64,000 nucleotides of DNA from Microbacterium proteolyticum (GTDB lineage: Bacteria; Actinomycetota; Actinomycetes; Actinomycetales; Microbacteriaceae): NCBI RefSeq assembly GCF_030818075.1, contig NZ_JAUSZZ010000001.1, positions 1,674,001-1,738,000 on the forward strand, written 5' to 3'. Positions 44,747 to 53,934 of this stretch are shown here, piece by piece. The translations under genes were made by a program, and so were the position numbers. The stretch's first letter is position 1; each line of letters begins with the position of its first letter. The notes beneath the pieces are model-generated. The model searched no databases. It saw only the letters and a program-made list of their open reading frames with translations, and was not told the origin of the DNA.

Positions 44747-45752
44747 ATGCCGGACCATCGGGGGATGCATGCGGAGCGGTCGGGGGCGGGTCGAGGCGAC
44801 GGGCTGTACACCCGCGAGCAGTTGCTCGGGCGAGGCGTCGTGCCGCGCGTTCTCGAGCGCGCATCGCACGACGGTCCCTGGTTGCGACTGCAGTCGGGGA
44901 TGTACGTCGACCGGGAATCGCACCTGGAGCGACTCCCGGCAGAGCGGCACCGGATCGTGGTGGGTGCGGCGTCGGCGAGTATGCGCGGGGGGTTCGGGGT
45001 GGTCTCCCACCTGTCCGCGGGCGGTCGTCCACGGTCTTCCCCAGTACCGCTTCGCGGACCGGCCCGTCGAGGTGACGCTCGCCGGTGACGTCGGGGGGAG
45101 CAGTCGGGCCGGGCTCCGCCGTCACCTGGATGCGCTCGACGACGAAGACATCGTGGAGATCGACGGCATCGTCTGCACGAGTCTCGATCGCACGGTCTTC
45201 GACGTCGCACGCACGGCTTCGCTCGAGATGGCGCTCACCTGCGCCGACGCCGCTCTGCGGAGAGAGGCGGTGTCGGCGCACCGATTCGATGCCGCGGCTC
45301 AGGAGGAATGGCGCCGGCGAATGCGGGACCGCGCGGAGCGTGCCGCGGGGCGGCGTGGCATCCGCTCGGCCCGTCGGGTGATCGAGTTCGCCGATGGTCG
45401 CTCTCAGCTGCCGGGCGAGAGTGTCAGCCGCTTGCAATTGCACCGCCTCGGATTCCGCGAGATCGACCTCCAGGTGCCGGTCGCGGGGCCGCATGGTTTC
45501 GACTACTTCGTCGATATCGCCCTGGGGGAGGTGCGGACCTTCTGGGAATTCGACGGCGAGGTCAAGTACCGGGATCCCGAGATGCGGGGCGGCCGGTCCG
45601 TCGAGGCGGTGGTGCTCGATGAGAAACGTCGGGAGGACTGGATCCGTGGGGTGACGCAATGGCGGCTCTGCCGCGGCGGGTTCGGCGACATCCGAACCCC
45701 CGAGGCGCTCGCCGCTCGTCTCGCCGCGTTCGGGGTTCGCGCTCCGCGCTGA
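44747..45752 (+). pseudogene. DUF559 protein gene, frameshifted, bracketed by family C palindromes
   Basis: Third DUF559 gene of the window. The N-terminal part (GLYTREQLLGRGVVPRVLE, then RLQSGMYVDR) reads from ATG 44747 or 44765 to GVVSHLSAG near 45030. The rest (AVVHGLPQYRF onward, to the C-terminus) continues in a different frame. Deleting one G from the GCGGGCGG run near 45020 would give HLSAAVVHGLP, matching SHESAAALLGLP of the gene at 29876 and TAAILHGFP of that at 3101. The C-terminal domain retains FDYFVDIALG and FWEFDGEVKY (E-x-D-G). So a single-base insertion splits an otherwise conserved gene; a base-call error is possible. Confidence 0.78.
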
Positions 45753-45764
45753 CCCGCCGTGAGG

Positions 45765-46111
45765 CGCGGGGCGTGGGGCGTGGGCTGTGCCCGTGGGCCG
45801 TGGGCCGTGGGCTGTGGGCTGTGGGCTGTGGGCAGTGGGCGGTGCCCGGGGGCCGTGGGCAGTGAGCGGTGCCTGGGGGCCGTGCGCCGCGGGGAGAAGG
45901 CTGTGCGCCGGGGGCCGTGGGTGCGGGGCGAACGCTGTGAGCCGTGGGGCGTTGGCCGTGGGCGGTGCGCCGTGCCCGCGAGTCGTGGGCCGTGCTCGTG
46001 CGCTGTGCGCCGGCCAGTGGGTCGTGGGCCGTGCTCGTGGGCCGTGGGCCGTGGGCCGTGGGCCGCGGCCGGTGCCCGGTGCCCGTGCGCCGCGGGGCGT
46101 GGGCCGGTGGA
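45765..46111. repeat. GTGGGC(C/T) simple-sequence array
   Basis: Variants of GTGGGCCGTGGGCTGTGGGC repeat with a 7-bp and higher-order period across about 345 bp between the third DUF559 gene and its downstream palindrome. It lies inside the family C bracket and makes that unit longer than the other two. No gene. Confidence 0.75.
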
Positions 46112-46189
46112 CGAGATGATCCTTGGTTCCCGAGATGACCGGCGTTTCGCGCGAACGGCGGGTCAGCTCGGGAAAAGGCGGTCATCTCG
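46112..46189. repeat. Palindrome family C, copy 3 (3' flank of the third DUF559 gene)
   Basis: Arms 46112-46150 and 46151-46189 match at 30 of 39 positions with no loop. Each arm contains CGAGATGA(T/C)C twice, 19 bases apart. Length 78 bp. It lies 360 bases after the pseudogene stop. Confidence 0.85.
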
Positions 46190-46248
46190 GGCGCGGGCGC
46201 AGGCGCGGGCGACGCGGCCGGCGCGCGCGGCGGGCGCGGGCGGCGGGT

Positions 46249-46277
46249 TTGGCGGACGGGCGGGGGTCGGGTACACT
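46249..46277 (+). promoter_or_regulatory. rplJL promoter
   Basis: TTGGCG (46249-46254) and TACACT (46272-46277) are spaced by 17 bases. The predicted transcript starts near 46284, giving a leader of about 210 bases. Confidence 0.75.
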
Positions 46278-46491
46278 AGGGGGCAAGCCAAAGACCGTCG
46301 GTCATCGTCGTGTTCGCATGTCGATCGAAGCGTCTGCTGAAAAGCAGGGGACCTACGCAGGTAAACGAGACTCTCCTTCGGGAATCCGAGCTCCGTGCGC
46401 CTGCGCCGGAGCTCTTCTTTTTTGCCCAGACCCCGGTGTCTTCGGCCGGCGCCCGCCATCGCGGTGCGCCTCGTACACACAAGGAGTGGCC
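46278..46491 (+). ncRNA. L10-type leader of rplJ-rplL with terminator-like hairpin
   Basis: The long leader contains GCCAAAGACCGTCGGTCATCG near its 5' end, as in actinobacterial L10 leaders, and several smaller stems. At 46388-46414 a strong hairpin (GAGCTCC...GGAGCTC) is followed by TTCTTTTTT at 46415-46423, an intrinsic-terminator pattern 68 bases before the rplJ ATG. Binding of L10(L12)4 to the leader and attenuation are expected from the family; the hairpin and T-run are directly visible. Confidence 0.65.
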
Positions 46492-47007
46492 ATGGCGCAG
46501 AAGGATGCATCGGTCGCCGAGCTCACGAAGAACTTCGAGAGCTCGACCGCCGTTCTGCTGACCGAGTACCGCGGTCTGACGGTTGCCCAGCTCAAGCAGC
46601 TGCGCAACGACATCCGTCAGGACGCGGATTACGCCGTGGTGAAGAACACGCTGACCAAGATCGCCGCGTCCAACGCGGGGGTCACGGGACTGGATGACGA
46701 GCTCAAGGGCCCGTCCGCCATCGCGTTCGTGCACGGCGACCCCGTCGCCGTCGCGAAGAGCCTGCGTGCCTTCGCCAAGGCTAACCCTCAGCTCGTGGTG
46801 AAGGGTGGCTACTTCGATGGCGCCCCTCTGACCGCGGATGAGGTCAACAAGCTCGCCGATCTCGAAAGCCGTGAAGTCCTGCTGGCGAAGCTCGCCGGTG
46901 CGATGAAGGCGACGATGACCAAGGCGGCATACGTCTTCCAGGCGCTTCCGTCGAAGGCCGTTCGCACGGTCGACGCGCTGCGCGAGAAGCAGGACACCGC
47001 GGCCTGA
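46492..47007 (+). CDS. rplJ: 50S ribosomal protein L10
   Basis: A 171-residue protein that forms the base of the L12 stalk. The N-terminal RNA-binding part has [19 protein letters not shown] near residue 27 and [11 protein letters not shown] near residue 51; the C-terminal helix that binds L12 dimers ends [13 protein letters not shown] 46492 has a perfect AAGGAG ribosome site. It precedes rplL by 38 bases, in the usual order. In this window rplA and rplJ are separated by about 14 kb of unrelated genes. Confidence 0.97.
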   Translation: MAQKDASVAELTKNFESSTAVLLTEYRGLTVAQLKQLRNDIRQDADYAVVKNTLTKIAASNAGVTGLDDELKGPSAIAFVHGDPVAVAKSLRAFAKANPQLVVKGGYFDGAPLTADEVNKLADLESREVLLAKLAGAMKATMTKAAYVFQALPSKAVRTVDALREKQDTAA

Positions 47008-47045
47008 CCCGGCCCGGCTGATTAACCCGATCAAGGAGATACAAC

Positions 47046-47432
47046 ATGGCTAAGCTCAGCACCGAAGAGCTGCTCGACGCGTTCAAGGAGCTCACGCTCA
47101 TCGAGCTGTCCGAGTTCGTCAAGGCGTTCGAGGAGACCTTCGACGTCACCGCTGCCGCCCCCGTGGCCGTGGCCGGCCCCGCCGCCGGTGGCGCCGCCCC
47201 CGCCGAAGAGGTCGAGGAGAAGGACTCGTTCGACGTCGTCCTCGAGGCCGCCGGCGACAAGAAGATCCAGGTCATCAAGGTCGTCCGCGAGCTCACCTCG
47301 CTCGGCCTCGGCGAGGCCAAGGCCGTCGTCGACGGTGCCCCCAAGGCCGTGCTCGAGGGCGCGAACAAGGAGACCGCCGACAAGGCCAAGGAGGCCCTCG
47401 AGGCTGCCGGCGCCACGGTGACCCTGAAGTAA
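47046..47432 (+). CDS. rplL: 50S ribosomal protein L7/L12
   Basis: A 128-residue stalk protein, present in several dimers per ribosome and recruiting translation factors. The N-terminal dimerisation domain has [21 protein letters not shown], the hinge is Ala/Pro-rich (residues 36-58), and the C-terminal factor-binding domain has [20 protein letters not shown] near residue 72. The ribosome site AAGGAG precedes ATG 47046. A perfect palindromic terminator follows 33 bases after the stop. Confidence 0.98.
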   Translation: MAKLSTEELLDAFKELTLIELSEFVKAFEETFDVTAAAPVAVAGPAAGGAAPAEEVEEKDSFDVVLEAAGDKKIQVIKVVRELTSLGLGEAKAVVDGAPKAVLEGANKETADKAKEALEAAGATVTLK

Positions 47433-47465
47433 TCACGCTTCATGCGGTCGCGGTAACGCGATACA

Positions 47466-47499
47466 CGAAGACCCGGATGCCATGGCATCCGGGTCTTCG
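47466..47499 (+). terminator. Perfect 34-bp palindromic terminator after rplL
   Basis: A fully self-complementary stem of 17 bp (CGAAGACCCGGATGCCA and its complement), followed by TCGTTTCC. The centre contains the over-represented words GGATGCC and GGCATCC. Confidence 0.88.
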
Positions 47500-47510
47500 T
47501 CGTTTCCTGG

Positions 47511-47575
47511 CGCGTGAGGGGTCGGTTTTCGTCGCCGAGGAAAGCCCGAGGCGACAGAACGTGACCCCTCACGCG
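47511..47575. repeat. Palindrome family E, solo copy
   Basis: Arms starting CGCGTGAGGGGTC (left) and ending GACCCCTCACGCG (right), with an inner GTCGCC/GGCGAC pair, about 30 bases each side of a short loop. Size and plan follow families A-D but the sequence differs. No DUF559 gene is adjacent. Confidence 0.75.
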
Positions 47576-47755
47576 AGGCGGGGGCGCGCATGAGGGGAGG
47601 GGGCGCGCACGCAGGGCGTGGGAGCGCCCGCGGGGAGGGCCGCACACGCGAGGCGGGATTGCGCGCGCGAGGCGTGGGAGCGCCCGCGGGGAGGGCCGCA
47701 CACGCGAGGCGGCATCACACGCGCGAGGCGGCATCGCACACGCGAGGCTGACGTG
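47576..47755. repeat. GC-rich ACACGCGAGGCGG repeats before the giant nuclease gene
   Basis: GGCGTGGGAGCGCCCGCGGGGAGGGCCG occurs twice (near 47617 and 47665), and short CACACGCGAGGCGGCAT units follow. The remaining gap to 47936 is non-repetitive and should hold the promoter of the next gene; a single GTTCACC at 47812 is noted, but no clear operator. Confidence 0.55.
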
Positions 47756-47936
47756 TGGCCGGCTCGGACGATCCGCGTGTGAGACCCGGTTCCGCCGGGC
47801 GAGGAACCGATGTTCACCAGATCGAAACGTTCGAGTCTGGGAAAAGGGTATGCGGATCGTTTACGGTCGTGGGGAACCCCCCGTCGATCCCCCCCCATCC
47901 GACGTCGAACGTTCGCGCGTCGGTACCTGGAGACTC

Positions 47937-50900
47937 ATGCCCAACGCTGCTTCGCGCGTGCCCGCACGCCGTTTCACGACCGCGCTGAGCGCCGCCCTCG
48001 GCGCCGCTCTGCTCGGATCCGCCCTCGTCCCGCTCCCGGCCTTCGCCGCTGACGGCCCCCGGGTGGTGATCAACGAGGCCTACCTCAAAGGCGGAAGCAA
48101 CGGCGCCTTCTTCAACAAGAAGTTCGTCGAGCTCTACAACGCCGGCGACACCGCGCAAGACCTCAGCGGATGGTCGCTGCAGTACCGCTCCGCCGGCAGT
48201 GTGCAGGCCCCGAACGGTGCGAACACCCAGCCGTTGACCGGATCGATCGCCGCCGGCGGCTACTACCTCATCGGACTGCCCGGCAATGACACCAGCGGCG
48301 CCGACCTCCCCGCCGCCGACGTCACGAGTGCGGGCCTGAACCCGTCGGGCACGAACGGCCAGCTGTTCCTCGCCAACGTGACGGAGTCGCTCGCGCTGCC
48401 CGGCGGGCCCGTCGCCGACAGTCGTGTCGTCGACTTCCTCGGCTACGGCACCGCGGCCAGCTACGAGACGACGGCGGCGACCGTGGACGGCCCCAACGGC
48501 ACCGCGAACGCGCTCGTCCGCACGGACTTCGTCGACACGAACGACAACGCTGCAGACTTCACCAACACGACCACCGTGACCCCCCAGGGTTCCGGCGGCG
48601 CGGTCACGCCCACGCCCACGGCGACACCGACCGCCACGGCGACGCCGACGGTCACGCCCACTCCCACCCCGACCGTCACGCCCGGTGTCGTCACGCCGAT
48701 CCGCGACATCCAGGGCACCGGTGCCACGACCCCCCTCGAAGGCACCACCGTCACCACGCGCGGAATCGTCACCGCCGCCTACCCGAGCGGGGGCTACAAC
48801 GGGTTCTTCCTGCAGACCCCGGGCACGGGCGGCTCGCTGAACCCGAGCACCCAGGCCGCTTCCGATGCCGTGTTCGTGTACGGCTCGGACGCGACCGCGA
48901 AGGTCGCCGTCGGCCAGCACGTGGAGGTCACGGGCACGGCGACCGAGTTCTCGGGTCAGACGCAGATCACCGCCGACGCCGCCGGGGTCGCCGTCCTCAC
49001 CGAGCAGGCCGCTGCCGTGCAGCCCGCCGCGATCACGTGGCCGAAGACCGACGAGGAGCGCGAGCGCTTCGAGGGCATGCTGCTGGCGCCGCAGGGCGAT
49101 TTCACCGTCACGAACACCTACACGACGAACCAGTACGCCGAAGTCGGTCTCGCCGCGGGCACCACGCCGCTGCGCACTCCCACCGACGTGGCTCGCCCCG
49201 ACACCCCGGAGTACGTCGCCGCCGTGGCCGACAACCGCGCCCGCGCGGTGGTGCTCGACGACGGCGCCTCGATCAACTTCCTGAACAACACCAACAAGAG
49301 CATCCCGCTGCCGTACGTCTCGCTCACCGCCCCGGTGCGCGTCGGAGCGGCCGCGACCTTCACGACGCCGGTGGTGCTCGACTTCCGCAATAACGCGTGG
49401 AAGTTCCAGCCGACGCAGCAGCTGACCGTCGCCAACGCGACGACCGTGCAGCCCGCGACGTTCGAGAACACCCGCACCGGTGCCCCCGAGGACGTCGGCG
49501 GCACCGTGAAGATCTCCAGCTTCAACGTGCTGAACTACTTCACCACGACCGCCGAGGGCGTCGGCTGCACCTCGACGTACGACGACCGCGAGGGCAACCC
49601 CATCACGGCCGACACGTGCCCCGCTCCGGGACCCCGCGGCGCCGCGAACGACGTCAATCTGAAGCGTCAGCAGGACAAGATCGTCGCGGCCGTCAACGGA
49701 CTCGGCGCCGACGTCGTCTCGCTCGAGGAGATCGAGAACTCCGCGGCCTTCGGCAAGGACCGGGATGCCGCGCTGTCGACGCTGGTCGGAGCCCTCAACG
49801 CGGCGCTGGGTTCGGAGCAGTGGGCCCTCGTGCCCTCGCCGGCAGTCCTGCCCGCGTCGGAAGACGTCATCCGCACCGCGTTCATCTACAAGAAGCACGT
49901 CGTCGCCCCCTCCGGCGACAGCGTCATCCTCGACGACCCGGCGTTCGACAACGCCCGTCAGCCGCTCGCGCAGGCGTTCGCTCCGCTGACGGACCCGGAT
50001 GCCAAGATCCTCGCGATCGTGAACCACTTCAAGTCGAAGGGCGACAGCCGACCCGCGGCCACCGGTGACAACGCCAACGGCATCCAGGGCGCCTTCAACG
50101 GCGACCGTGTGCGCCAGGCCGAGGCCCTCGGCCAGTTCGCGGCCGCGCAGTCGGCGGCCGTCGGCACCGACGACGTGTTCCTGCTCGGCGACTTCAACGC
50201 CTACACGCAGGAGGACCCGATCCTGAAGCTGCGTGAATACGGGTTCGAGCCGTTGGAGGCGGGGACCGGGAAATACTCCTACTCGTTCAGCGGACAGTCC
50301 GGGTCGCTCGACCACGTGCTGGCGTCGCCGTCGGCTCGCGAGCTGGTCACCGGCACCGACATCTGGAACATCAACGCCGTCGAGGCGCTCGCGCTGGAGT
50401 ACAGCCGCTACAACTACAACGTGCTGAACTTCTACGAGCCGACGCCGTATCGTTCCAGCGATCACGACCCCGTGATCGTCGGTCTCGATCTGGGACCGGA
50501 GACGACCGACATCACCCTGCTCGGCATCAACGACTTCCACGGGCGCATCGACACCAACACGGTGAAGTTCGCAGGAACCATCGAGCAGCTGCGGGCGGCC
50601 GGCGGCGAGGACAACACCCTGTTCCTCTCCAACGGCGACAACATCGGCGCGTCGCTCTTCGCCTCGGCGTACTTCGACGACGAGCCGACCATCGAGGTGC
50701 TGAACGCGCTCGACCTGGCGGCATCCGCCACGGGCAACCACGAATTCGATAAGGGAGCCGCCGACCTCACCGGTCGCGTGGCAGACTCGGCCGATTTCCC
50801 GTACCTCGCCGCGAACGTCTACCTGAATGGGAAGTCGATGCTGCAGGAGTACGCGATCTTCGATGTCGACGGGGTGCGCGTGGGCGTCATCGGCGCCGTG

Positions 50901-52580
50901 ACGCAGGAGACGGCGCAGCTCGTCTCGCCCGGCGGTATCGAGGGCATCGAGTTCCGCGAGCCCGTCGCCGAGGTGAACCGCGTGGTCGCCGAGATCCGTG
51001 ACCAGGTCGACGTGATCGTCGCCGAGTACCACGAGGGCGCGGCCGAGGGTGACTCCACGGGCGAGACGATCGAGCAGGCGGTCGCCGCGGGCGGCGCCTT
51101 CGCGAACATCGTGAACGACACGGATGCCGCGGTCGACGCGATCTTCACGGGTCACACCCACCAGAAGTACGCGTGGAACGCTCCCATCCCGGGGGCGGAA
51201 GGCACTCGTCCGATCGTGCAGACCGGGAGCTACGGCGAGAACATCGGCGAGATCGTGCTGACCGTCGATCGGCAGAACGGCGCCGTGGTGGACTACACGG
51301 CGCGCAACGTGCCGCGCCTCGCCGCTGCCACCGTGCCGAATGACCCCGCCCAGACGGCCGCGAACAGCGCCGCGCTGGACGCTGAGCTGATCGCGACGTA
51401 CCCGCGCGTGGCCGAGGTCGACCAGATCGTGAAGCTCGCTCGCGCCGAGGCCGACCGCGTCGGTGCACAGCCGGTCGGATCCGTCACCGCCGACATCACC
51501 ACCGCGTTCCGCGGCGGGTCCTACGTCGACGGCGTCTACACCGGGGGTCAGCGCGACGACCGCTCGAAGCAGTCCGCGCTCGGCGGCCTCGTCGCTGACG
51601 CACTGCGCGACACCCTCGCCGATCCCCTCCGCGGGGGCGCCGAGATCGCTTTGGTCAACCCGGGCGGTCTGCGGGCCGAGCTGTTCTACGGCGAGGACGG
51701 GGTCATTACGCTGGCCGAGGCCAACGCGGTGCTGCCGTTCGTGAACAACCTGTGGACGACCACGCTGACCGGCGACCAGCTGCGCCGCGCCTTCGAGCAG
51801 CAGTGGGGCGACACCGCCGGCCGCGACCGCGACCTGGCGCTCGGCGTGTCCGACAACGTGCGCGTTACGTACGACGTGTCGCGGGGCCCGGGGCAGCGCA
51901 TCACCGGCATCTGGATCGACGGGGCGCCCATCGACCCGGCCGCCGAATACCGGGTGGGCTCGTTCAGCTTCCTGCTGCAGGGCGGCGACGCCTTCACGGC
52001 GTTGCGAGAGGGCGCCGACACGCGCGACTCGGGTCTCATCGACCGCGACGGATGGATCGCCTACCTCGAGGCCAACCCCGGCCTCAGTCCCGACTTCACC
52101 GCACGGACGGTGCAGGTCTCCGGTGTTCCCACGCAGGTCTCGGCCGGCGGAGACGTCGCCCTGTCGGTCTCGAACCTCGACCTCACCTCCCTCGGCGCTC
52201 CGGCGAACACGTCGCTGTCCGCAGCGTGGGGCGCGGATGCCGGGGCCCCGGCGGTCGAGTTCCCCGTCGTCGACGGCGCCGCGAGGGTCAGTCTGGGCGT
52301 TCCGGCCGACGCCGTGGGCGCGCTCGCGTTGCAGCTCGTCGCTGCGCCCAGCGGGACCGACGTGACCGTGCCGTTCCAGGTGGGCGTGCTCGGCGGCGGT
52401 GACGATGGGTCGGGCCTCGGCTCCGGGGCGGGTTCCGGCTCGGGCGCGGGAGGTTCGAAGGGATCGCTCGCCGTGACCGGAACCGAGGCCGGGTGGATGG
52501 GTGCCGGTCTGCTGGCGGCGCTCGGGCTGCTCGGCCTCGGCGTGATCGCTCGTCGTCGGGCGGTTCGCGAGAGCGAGTGA
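47937..52580 (+). CDS. Secreted cell-wall ExeM/NucH nuclease fused to UshA-type 5'-nucleotidase
   Basis: A 1547-residue multidomain surface enzyme for using extracellular DNA and nucleotides. Order: signal peptide ending AFA near residue 37; lamin-tail domain (VVINEAYLKGGSN to about 215); a TPTPTATPT linker (about 222-250); an OB-type domain; an endonuclease/exonuclease/phosphatase domain with KISSFNVLNYF near residue 523, SLEEIEN near 600 and SSDHDPVIVG near 842; a metallophosphatase domain with LLGINDFHGRID near 862, SNGDNIGASL near 900 and ATGNHEFDKGAADL near 930; a 5'-nucleotidase C-terminal domain (about 1180-1390); and a Ser/Gly linker. It ends with SLAVTGTEAG, a hydrophobic helix and RRRAVRESE, a sortase signal of LAXTG type. 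The ATG at 47937 has GGAG upstream. Confidence 0.88.
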   Translation: MPNAASRVPARRFTTALSAALGAALLGSALVPLPAFAADGPRVVINEAYLKGGSNGAFFNKKFVELYNAGDTAQDLSGWSLQYRSAGSVQAPNGANTQPLTGSIAAGGYYLIGLPGNDTSGADLPAADVTSAGLNPSGTNGQLFLANVTESLALPGGPVADSRVVDFLGYGTAASYETTAATVDGPNGTANALVRTDFVDTNDNAADFTNTTTVTPQGSGGAVTPTPTATPTATATPTVTPTPTPTVTPGVVTPIRDIQGTGATTPLEGTTVTTRGIVTAAYPSGGYNGFFLQTPGTGGSLNPSTQAASDAVFVYGSDATAKVAVGQHVEVTGTATEFSGQTQITADAAGVAVLTEQAAAVQPAAITWPKTDEERERFEGMLLAPQGDFTVTNTYTTNQYAEVGLAAGTTPLRTPTDVARPDTPEYVAAVADNRARAVVLDDGASINFLNNTNKSIPLPYVSLTAPVRVGAAATFTTPVVLDFRNNAWKFQPTQQLTVANATTVQPATFENTRTGAPEDVGGTVKISSFNVLNYFTTTAEGVGCTSTYDDREGNPITADTCPAPGPRGAANDVNLKRQQDKIVAAVNGLGADVVSLEEIENSAAFGKDRDAALSTLVGALNAALGSEQWALVPSPAVLPASEDVIRTAFIYKKHVVAPSGDSVILDDPAFDNARQPLAQAFAPLTDPDAKILAIVNHFKSKGDSRPAATGDNANGIQGAFNGDRVRQAEALGQFAAAQSAAVGTDDVFLLGDFNAYTQEDPILKLREYGFEPLEAGTGKYSYSFSGQSGSLDHVLASPSARELVTGTDIWNINAVEALALEYSRYNYNVLNFYEPTPYRSSDHDPVIVGLDLGPETTDITLLGINDFHGRIDTNTVKFAGTIEQLRAAGGEDNTLFLSNGDNIGASLFASAYFDDEPTIEVLNALDLAASATGNHEFDKGAADLTGRVADSADFPYLAANVYLNGKSMLQEYAIFDVDGVRVGVIGAVTQETAQLVSPGGIEGIEFREPVAEVNRVVAEIRDQVDVIVAEYHEGAAEGDSTGETIEQAVAAGGAFANIVNDTDAAVDAIFTGHTHQKYAWNAPIPGAEGTRPIVQTGSYGENIGEIVLTVDRQNGAVVDYTARNVPRLAAATVPNDPAQTAANSAALDAELIATYPRVAEVDQIVKLARAEADRVGAQPVGSVTADITTAFRGGSYVDGVYTGGQRDDRSKQSALGGLVADALRDTLADPLRGGAEIALVNPGGLRAELFYGEDGVITLAEANAVLPFVNNLWTTTLTGDQLRRAFEQQWGDTAGRDRDLALGVSDNVRVTYDVSRGPGQRITGIWIDGAPIDPAAEYRVGSFSFLLQGGDAFTALREGADTRDSGLIDRDGWIAYLEANPGLSPDFTARTVQVSGVPTQVSAGGDVALSVSNLDLTSLGAPANTSLSAAWGADAGAPAVEFPVVDGAARVSLGVPADAVGALALQLVAAPSGTDVTVPFQVGVLGGGDDGSGLGSGAGSGSGAGGSKGSLAVTGTEAGWMGAGLLAALGLLGLGVIARRRAVRESE

Positions 52581-52593
52581 CCTGTGACGTGAC

Positions 52594-52626
52594 GGGGCCC
52601 CGGATGCCGATGGCGTCCGGGGCCCC
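52594..52626 (+). terminator. Hairpin terminator after the nuclease/nucleotidase gene
   Basis: A 15-bp stem, GGGGCCCCGGATGCC (52594-52608) pairing with GGCGTCCGGGGCCCC (52612-52626) around a three-base loop, with one G-T pair. It begins 14 bases after the stop. Confidence 0.8.
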
Positions 52627-52776
52627 TGCCGTCTCGGGGGACGGTTGCGGACGCCATGGCATCCTGGCCGTCCGACGGTTCGCGCGTGGCACCTCACGGC
52701 ATCCCGTGTCGACGCCCCGACGGCATCCCGTATCCGGTCCTCTCTGGATGCCGTGGCATCCGGGGTCCTCGTCGCC

Positions 52777-53787
52777 TCAGGCGGACCGCGGGGGAGCGGT
52801 GGATGCCCGCACGACGAGACGGGTGTCGGCGACGGTGCGCCACACGGGCTCGCTCGTCTGCTCGATCATCGTCAGGAGCAGGCGCGTGGCCTCGACCCCC
52901 TGCGCCTGGGGGAACTGCTCGATGGTCGTCAGGGAGAACATCTCGGCGTAGTCGTGACCGTCGATGCCCACCACGCTGAGCTCGGTCGGCACGGAGATGC
53001 CCATCCGGCGGGCGGCGATGATGACCCCGATCGCGACCTCGTCGCACGCGGCGACCACGCCGGTCGGCCGGGATGCCGGCTCCGCCAGGAAAGAGGCCGC
53101 GGCGGCGTAGGCGTCGGTGATGGTCAGTGTCGAGGGGACGTTGCGGATGCGGATGGCGAGTCCGTGGTCGTTCATCGCGTTGCGATAGCCGATCGAACGC
53201 TCGTCGACGTCTTTGGCGGGCGCATCGGTGGGCGGCGTACTGCCGACGAATGCGATGTCGGTGTGACCGAGCGCGATGAGATGCTGCGTGATGATGCGGG
53301 TGATGGCGACGTTGTCGAGGCCGAGCGTGGGGACGCCCGTCAGGGCGTTGCCGATGCTCACCACGGGCTTGCCGATGTTGGCCAGGCGCTCGAGGTCGGC
53401 GTCGTCCGGCTCCAGCGCGACGGCGATGATGCCATCGAACCGTTTGCGCGCGAGGTAGGTGGAGTACAGGCTCTCGCGGTCGCGCGAGCCGGGTTCCGCG
53501 ACGTACAGCGTGACGTCGTACCCCTGCGGGATCAGGGATCGCTCAACGCCCTCGACGATCGACCCGAAGTACCACCGGTTGACCTTCGGCACGATGAGGG
53601 CGATCGTCCGCGTGCGGCCGGTGGCCAGGCTCACCGCGCTCGTCGACGGGACGTACCCCAGTGAGGCGGCCGCGTCGGCGACGCGGCGGCGCGTGCCGTC
53701 GGAGACGTAGCCGCCGCCCGTCAGCGCACGGCTCGCCGTTGACTTCGACACTCCGGCGAGGCGCGCGACGTCGGCGATTCCGCTCAT
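52777..53787 (-). CDS. LacI-family transcriptional regulator of the sugar transporter
   Basis: A 336-residue LacI/GalR repressor. The helix-turn-helix is IADVARLAGVSKSTASRALT at residue 4, followed by the hinge VSDGTRRRVADAAASLGY and the periplasmic-binding-protein-like ligand domain (RTIALIVPKVNRWYFG near residue 61). It is divergent from the AglEFG-type transporter. Two GGAAxCGGTTCC palindromes in the intergenic region are likely its operators, one near its own start and one just after the transporter -10. The inducer is probably an alpha-glucoside, by association. Confidence 0.9.
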   Translation of the reverse strand: MSGIADVARLAGVSKSTASRALTGGGYVSDGTRRRVADAAASLGYVPSTSAVSLATGRTRTIALIVPKVNRWYFGSIVEGVERSLIPQGYDVTLYVAEPGSRDRESLYSTYLARKRFDGIIAVALEPDDADLERLANIGKPVVSIGNALTGVPTLGLDNVAITRIITQHLIALGHTDIAFVGSTPPTDAPAKDVDERSIGYRNAMNDHGLAIRIRNVPSTLTITDAYAAAASFLAEPASRPTGVVAACDEVAIGVIIAARRMGISVPTELSVVGIDGHDYAEMFSLTTIEQFPQAQGVEATRLLLTMIEQTSEPVWRTVADTRLVVRASTAPPRSA

Positions 53788-53858
53788 GCGTGATCTTTCT
53801 CGTAAGCGTCGACATCCGTGTCGACATCGCAGCAGCCTACCGAACATGCCCGGAAAGT

Positions 53859-53870
53859 GGAACCGGTTCC
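53859..53870. promoter_or_regulatory. LacI-type operator 1
   Basis: The perfect 12-bp palindrome GGAACCGGTTCC lies about 70 bases upstream of the lacI-type start, where it could mediate autorepression. It has the central CG step usual for LacI-family operators. Confidence 0.65.
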
Positions 53871-53934
53871 GCGCGGTGAAACCGCTGCACTTCCGCGTAA
53901 TCACGCCAGTTATCCGTTCGTGACAAAACGTTGG

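Noticed and set aside
47812..47840. PhoP box upstream of the nuclease/nucleotidase gene
   Set aside because: There is only one GTTCACC, with no second copy 11 bases away, so evidence for phosphate control is insufficient even though the gene function would fit.
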